Shown here: positions 5,686 through 8,652 of the stretch, piece by piece
Numbering within the stretch: position 1 is the stretch's first letter
Layout of the letters: each line of letters starts with the position of its first letter
Assembly (NCBI GenBank): GCA_946401755.1
Contig: CAMIVH010000034.1
Coordinates: forward strand, 1-8,652
Source of the DNA: an uncultured Caryophanales bacterium
GTDB taxonomy: Bacteria; Bacillota_I; Bacilli_A; RFN20; CAG-826
DNA: 8,652 bases
Direction of reading: 5' to 3'
Notes under the pieces: generated by a model
The model's input: only the letters and a program-made list of their open reading frames with translations
Databases searched by the model: none
What the model was told of the DNA's origin: nothing
Program-made: the position numbers and the translations under genes

Positions 5686-6819
5686 ATGAAAAAAGCACTA
5701 ACTTTATTAGGATCATTGTTCCTACTTACCGCTCTTACAGCGTGCCAAGCAACCCCAACATCTTTTGAGTTTAAATTAAAAGATGCAGGAATGGTTTTTG
5801 ATTTCCACACCGAGCTACAGAATAAATACATCAATAACGAAGAATATATGAACACAAGCGGCATTGCCGCAGGTAGTTCATCAAAAGAACAACCAATGCC
5901 TTTATTTATTAACTGGGAAGAATCTAAATCTAATACCGGTAAAAAGCCAAAGTATTATATCGTTGATATCTACGAAGGTAATAATGAAACACCATGGTTT
6001 ACTAAAAGTAATATCACTAATTTTGATCAATACGAATTCTATAACTTTAAGATAGATACTGAATATCAATATCAAGTCACTGCCTATTATAGTGATGCAG
6101 TACAATTTAAAAGCGAGAAAAAAGCCTTTAGAACAACGAATAAAGGCCCGCGTAACTTATACGTCAATAATGTCATGAACATTCGTGATTTAGGCGGGCA
6201 TGGTATTAAACAAGGTTTAATCTACCGTAGTGGACGCTTTAATGAGAACGCAGATCAAGCTGGCGCATCTTTATTAGACGAACAATCTAAAGATGTTTTA
6301 TTAAATGTTTTAAAGATTAAAACAGAAATCGACTTAAGAAGACCAGGAGAAAACGGCAATATCAAAGCCTCACCATTAGGTGAAACAGTCTCCTATAATC
6401 ATTTACCAATGTATTATGGTGGTGAAAATGTTCTCACTTATGTTGGCGAACATAGTGCTTTCTTATACGATAACCCAGCGCGTATTAAGGAGTTCTTTGA
6501 ACTTCTTAGTAATAAAGATAATTATCCTCTCGACTTCCACTGCGCGATTGGTAAGGACAGAACAGGCTGCATGGCCTATTTAATCGAAGCTTTATGTGGG
6601 ATGGAAGAAGAATACCTTTACCGTGACTATTTGTTCTCCAATTTCGCTAAAATCAGCGGTATTTGTGAAACTAAGGATATCGACGATAAGTATGGCGCTA
6701 CGCTTAAGGCCTATGAAGGCGATACCTTACAAGAAAAGACATACAATTACTTAAATAAAGTCATTGGTGTTGAAACTGAAAAGCTAGACGCAATTAAGGA
6801 TATATTAATCGATAAATAG
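5686..6819 (+). CDS. Lipoprotein tyrosine/lipid phosphatase with FnIII-like domain
   Basis: Protein of 377 residues. A signal peptide (MKKALTLLGSLFLL) ends in a clear lipobox LTAC with Cys20 as the lipid-anchored residue, so the protein should face outward on the membrane. Residues about 72-150 look like a fibronectin type III fold (YYIVDIYEG, then DTEYQYQVTAYYSDA). Residues about 155-350 are a tyrosine phosphatase-type domain of the Y_phosphatase3 family: NIRDLGG (165-171), YRSG (180-183), DLRRPGE (216-222) and the active-site loop HCAIGKDRTG, with nucleophile Cys286 and Arg292 (CX5R). All visible catalytic residues are intact. The family includes enzymes acting on phosphotyrosine and on phosphoinositides, such as Listeria LipA; the substrate here is unknown. 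AGGA (5674-5677) lies 8 nt before the ATG. The next gene starts 6 nt after the stop, so it heads a probable three-gene operon. Confidence 0.9.
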   Translation: MKKALTLLGSLFLLTALTACQATPTSFEFKLKDAGMVFDFHTELQNKYINNEEYMNTSGIAAGSSSKEQPMPLFINWEESKSNTGKKPKYYIVDIYEGNNETPWFTKSNITNFDQYEFYNFKIDTEYQYQVTAYYSDAVQFKSEKKAFRTTNKGPRNLYVNNVMNIRDLGGHGIKQGLIYRSGRFNENADQAGASLLDEQSKDVLLNVLKIKTEIDLRRPGENGNIKASPLGETVSYNHLPMYYGGENVLTYVGEHSAFLYDNPARIKEFFELLSNKDNYPLDFHCAIGKDRTGCMAYLIEALCGMEEEYLYRDYLFSNFAKISGICETKDIDDKYGATLKAYEGDTLQEKTYNYLNKVIGVETEKLDAIKDILIDK

Positions 6820-6825
6820 TAGGTT

Positions 6826-7983
6826 ATGGCTGAAGAAGAGACAGTAACACAAGAAAATTATATTGATATTCATCCTTTGAAAAAGGGTAGAAGGATCTTA
6901 GTTTTCCTCGCTGATTTCTTTATACACTTTATTTTAACTTATCTTATTTTTAATATTGCCGCGGCGCCAATTGGTAAAATAGCCACTAATTATGAAGCCA
7001 AAAATGAAGAGCATGTGCTAACCACTCTTGATATGTATGATCATTACTACAATGCAAAAGTACTACTTCGTGATAGTAGTTTTGATCGAACAGACGTGAC
7101 TGCAGGTGTCGAATATACATATCGCTGCTTCCTAAGTTATTTCGTTTTAGATAATGAAGAAAGTATTGATGGTAATGTCCCACAATATGGTCATAAAAAA
7201 GAAAATGATACAGTCTATCATTTCTATCGCGATATTAGAAATAAAGAACAGAGCTATTACGATAGTTTTGACTACTATAACAAGAAAGATAATTACTTTG
7301 AATATAAAGATGCAACAAAGGAATATAATTTAAAAATAGAGGTTAAAAACGAACTATATGCTTACTTTGATCCAAAGGACGCAATGGGTGATGTTGGTAA
7401 GCAGTATTATAAGGATATATCAAACAATCTTTTTAATCCCCTTTTAGCGGAAGTAATGAATGATATCGAAAAGAATGACTTACATTATGAGGGTGAAACT
7501 CGTTCTTTCTTAGAATGTAAGAATCGCATTAAAGAGCTTGAAACATATCACGGAAACCTAATGACCGTTTGCGCGTATATTTCACACGTTATTGTTTGGT
7601 CAGGATTATTCCTTATCTTTCCTTTAATAAATAAAAATAGAAAAACACTAGCGATGTTCTTTATGAAAATTGAAAGAGTGGACTTCTATTCTATGAATCA
7701 CCCTAAAAAACGAATGGTAGTGGCCAGTGCTCTATATAGCCTATTTATTACTTTGTTAGGCATTATGTTCATCCCATCAATGCTTGTGCCTTTTAATACC
7801 TTATTTACTTTAAATTACTTATTATATGGAACAGTGTTCTCAGGCATTTTGTTATTAATTAGTCTTTTCTTTTTAATTTTTAACCAGTATAATCGTTCTC
7901 TTACCGATTACTTATCTAACTCGCTATATTTAACTAGTGAAGAGATGGATAATGTTTATCGTGCTAAAGGATATAATATTTGA
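6826..7983 (+). CDS. RDD-like membrane protein with long extracytoplasmic insertion
   Basis: Protein of 385 residues. Four hydrophobic helices are visible at about 24-46, 244-268, 297-323 and 329-353. The N-terminal Arg23 and Asp30, spaced seven apart at the start of helix 1, fit the RDD family pattern. So do NRKTLAMFFMKIERVD (271-286, like the family's GxTxGKxxxxIxV segment) and NRSLTDYLSNS (356-366, like the closing RxLxDxLxxT). KKGRR before helix 1 puts the N terminus inside, so residues about 48-243 should lie outside. This stretch, rich in Tyr, Asp, Asn, Glu and Lys, is absent from ordinary RDD proteins, which are usually much shorter. It follows the phosphatase gene by 6 nt; no well-placed ribosome binding site is seen (AGG only 2 nt before ATG), so translation is probably coupled. 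Codon use is less biased than in the str genes. RDD function is poorly known; some members have been linked to ion transport. No function is assigned. Confidence 0.8.
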   Translation: MAEEETVTQENYIDIHPLKKGRRILVFLADFFIHFILTYLIFNIAAAPIGKIATNYEAKNEEHVLTTLDMYDHYYNAKVLLRDSSFDRTDVTAGVEYTYRCFLSYFVLDNEESIDGNVPQYGHKKENDTVYHFYRDIRNKEQSYYDSFDYYNKKDNYFEYKDATKEYNLKIEVKNELYAYFDPKDAMGDVGKQYYKDISNNLFNPLLAEVMNDIEKNDLHYEGETRSFLECKNRIKELETYHGNLMTVCAYISHVIVWSGLFLIFPLINKNRKTLAMFFMKIERVDFYSMNHPKKRMVVASALYSLFITLLGIMFIPSMLVPFNTLFTLNYLLYGTVFSGILLLISLFFLIFNQYNRSLTDYLSNSLYLTSEEMDNVYRAKGYNI

Positions 7984-7985
7984 TC

Positions 7986-8652
7986 ATGGAAGACCATATT
8001 AATGAAGTCGTTTCTGATGCAGAAGTAGCAACGAATAATCAAGACACAAATGTGTTGTATTATCGTCCTAAATTTACTCATCGAATTTTCGCGAATCTCG
8101 TGGATATTTTGATTTTCATTTTTGTCTTCATTTCTTGCTTCCTAGGTGTACGTGAAATTATTAGACACACGCCTAATTATCAAGCTAAGCAGCAAGAACT
8201 AACACAAATGCGTGTAGACTCTGGCTTATATGCCTATGATGATGATAACGTATTAAGAGATGTTATCTCTGTATTAAATTATGATAAAGGTCAAACCGCT
8301 AAATCGCGAATGACCCGTTCAAAGAAAGCCATTGAAACATTTGTGAGTTATGCACAAAGTGTCGCCACTAACGAGAACTATGAAGAAATAGTTAAAGACT
8401 ATCGTGAATATCGCTTAGCGGAAACAATGGTCCATAACGACACCCCGATGTTTATCGTCAATGAATCAAACGAAGTAGTGGAAAACCCTGCTTTATTTGA
8501 ATCAGTGGAAAGCGTTAGTTCCCAAATCTATACCGAATATTACAATAAAGCTTATAAACCATATATTGATAACCACTGTCAAGCTTATATAGTCGTAGTG
8601 GTTCCTCACTATAAAGACATTATTAACTATCAAACTAACTTATTACTTTGGG
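7986..8652 (+). CDS. Second RDD-like membrane protein, 3' end cut by window
   Basis: At least 222 residues are readable before the window ends, with no stop. One hydrophobic helix at about 36-54 is preceded by THRIFANLVDILI, with Arg33 and Asp40 seven apart as in the gene upstream. The following segment is again long and polar: NYQAKQQE and NVLRD parallel NYEAKNEE and KVLLRD in the neighbour, and later Tyr-rich stretches also correspond. The two proteins are therefore probable paralogues from a tandem duplication. Remaining RDD helices are expected beyond the window. The start is ambiguous. ATG7986 is 14 nt from AAAGGA (7966-7971), whereas an in-frame TTG at 7980 is 8 nt from it and overlaps the upstream TGA stop as TTGA. 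The TTG would add only two residues (Met-Ile). Either start implies translational coupling. Confidence 0.75.
   Translation, partial: MEDHINEVVSDAEVATNNQDTNVLYYRPKFTHRIFANLVDILIFIFVFISCFLGVREIIRHTPNYQAKQQELTQMRVDSGLYAYDDDNVLRDVISVLNYDKGQTAKSRMTRSKKAIETFVSYAQSVATNENYEEIVKDYREYRLAETMVHNDTPMFIVNESNEVVENPALFESVESVSSQIYTEYYNKAYKPYIDNHCQAYIVVVVPHYKDIINYQTNLLLW

Noticed and set aside
5595..5864. Minus-strand 89-codon ORF overlapping the tuf terminator and phosphatase start
   Set aside because: It lies antisense to a signal peptide and a terminator; hydrophobicity is explained by the complementary sequence.
7981..7983. TGA read as tryptophan (mycoplasma code)
   Set aside because: Read-through runs only a short way to a TAG, while a new in-frame RDD-like gene begins at this junction; Trp is encoded by TGG elsewhere.
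1..8652. CRISPR array, tRNA, rRNA, insertion sequence or attachment site
   Set aside because: No regularly spaced repeats, cloverleaf, rRNA stretch, transposase motif or terminal inverted repeat was seen on either strand.

Overview
The window is a chromosomal segment of an AT-rich, low-GC Gram-positive bacterium: a Bacillota lineage, plausibly a gut or host-associated member of the Bacilli/Erysipelotrichia/Tenericutes-like groups. This rests on Bacillus-type S12, S7, EF-G and EF-Tu proteins, strong AGGAG-type ribosome binding sites, and Gram-positive-style lipoproteins. TAA, TAG and TGA all occur as stops. The only TGA stop sits at a tight gene junction, so the standard bacterial code fits better than the mycoplasma code. 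Every gene found lies on the + strand.

Layout. Positions 1-154 hold a probable terminator tail from an upstream gene, a promoter, an imperfect inverted repeat near the expected transcription start, and a ribosome binding site. 155-1042 encodes a secreted lipoprotein with a bacterial Ig-like (Big_2) domain and a C-terminal beta-rich domain. It is followed by two terminator-like hairpins. 1140-1294 is a promoter and a structured leader for the str operon: rpsL (1295), rpsG (1729), fusA (2217) and tuf (4400). tuf is preceded by its own hairpin, an extended -10 element and a second hairpin next to its ribosome binding site. A strong terminator at 5604-5634 closes the operon.

A second transcription unit starts at an extended -10 promoter (5657-5665). 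It holds three tightly packed genes: a lipoprotein with an FnIII-like domain and a CX5R tyrosine/lipid-phosphatase-type domain (5686-6819), an RDD-like membrane protein (6826-7983), and a second, paralogous RDD-like membrane protein cut off by the window end (7986 or 7980 to 8652). Both membrane proteins carry a long, probably extracytoplasmic segment after the first membrane helix.

The str genes make core translation machinery: small-subunit proteins S12 and S7, translocase EF-G, and aminoacyl-tRNA carrier EF-Tu. They are not directly preceded by rpoBC. The most unfamiliar part is the downstream three-gene cassette, which looks like an envelope system pairing a surface phosphatase with two unusual RDD-like membrane proteins. 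Its function cannot be read from the sequence.
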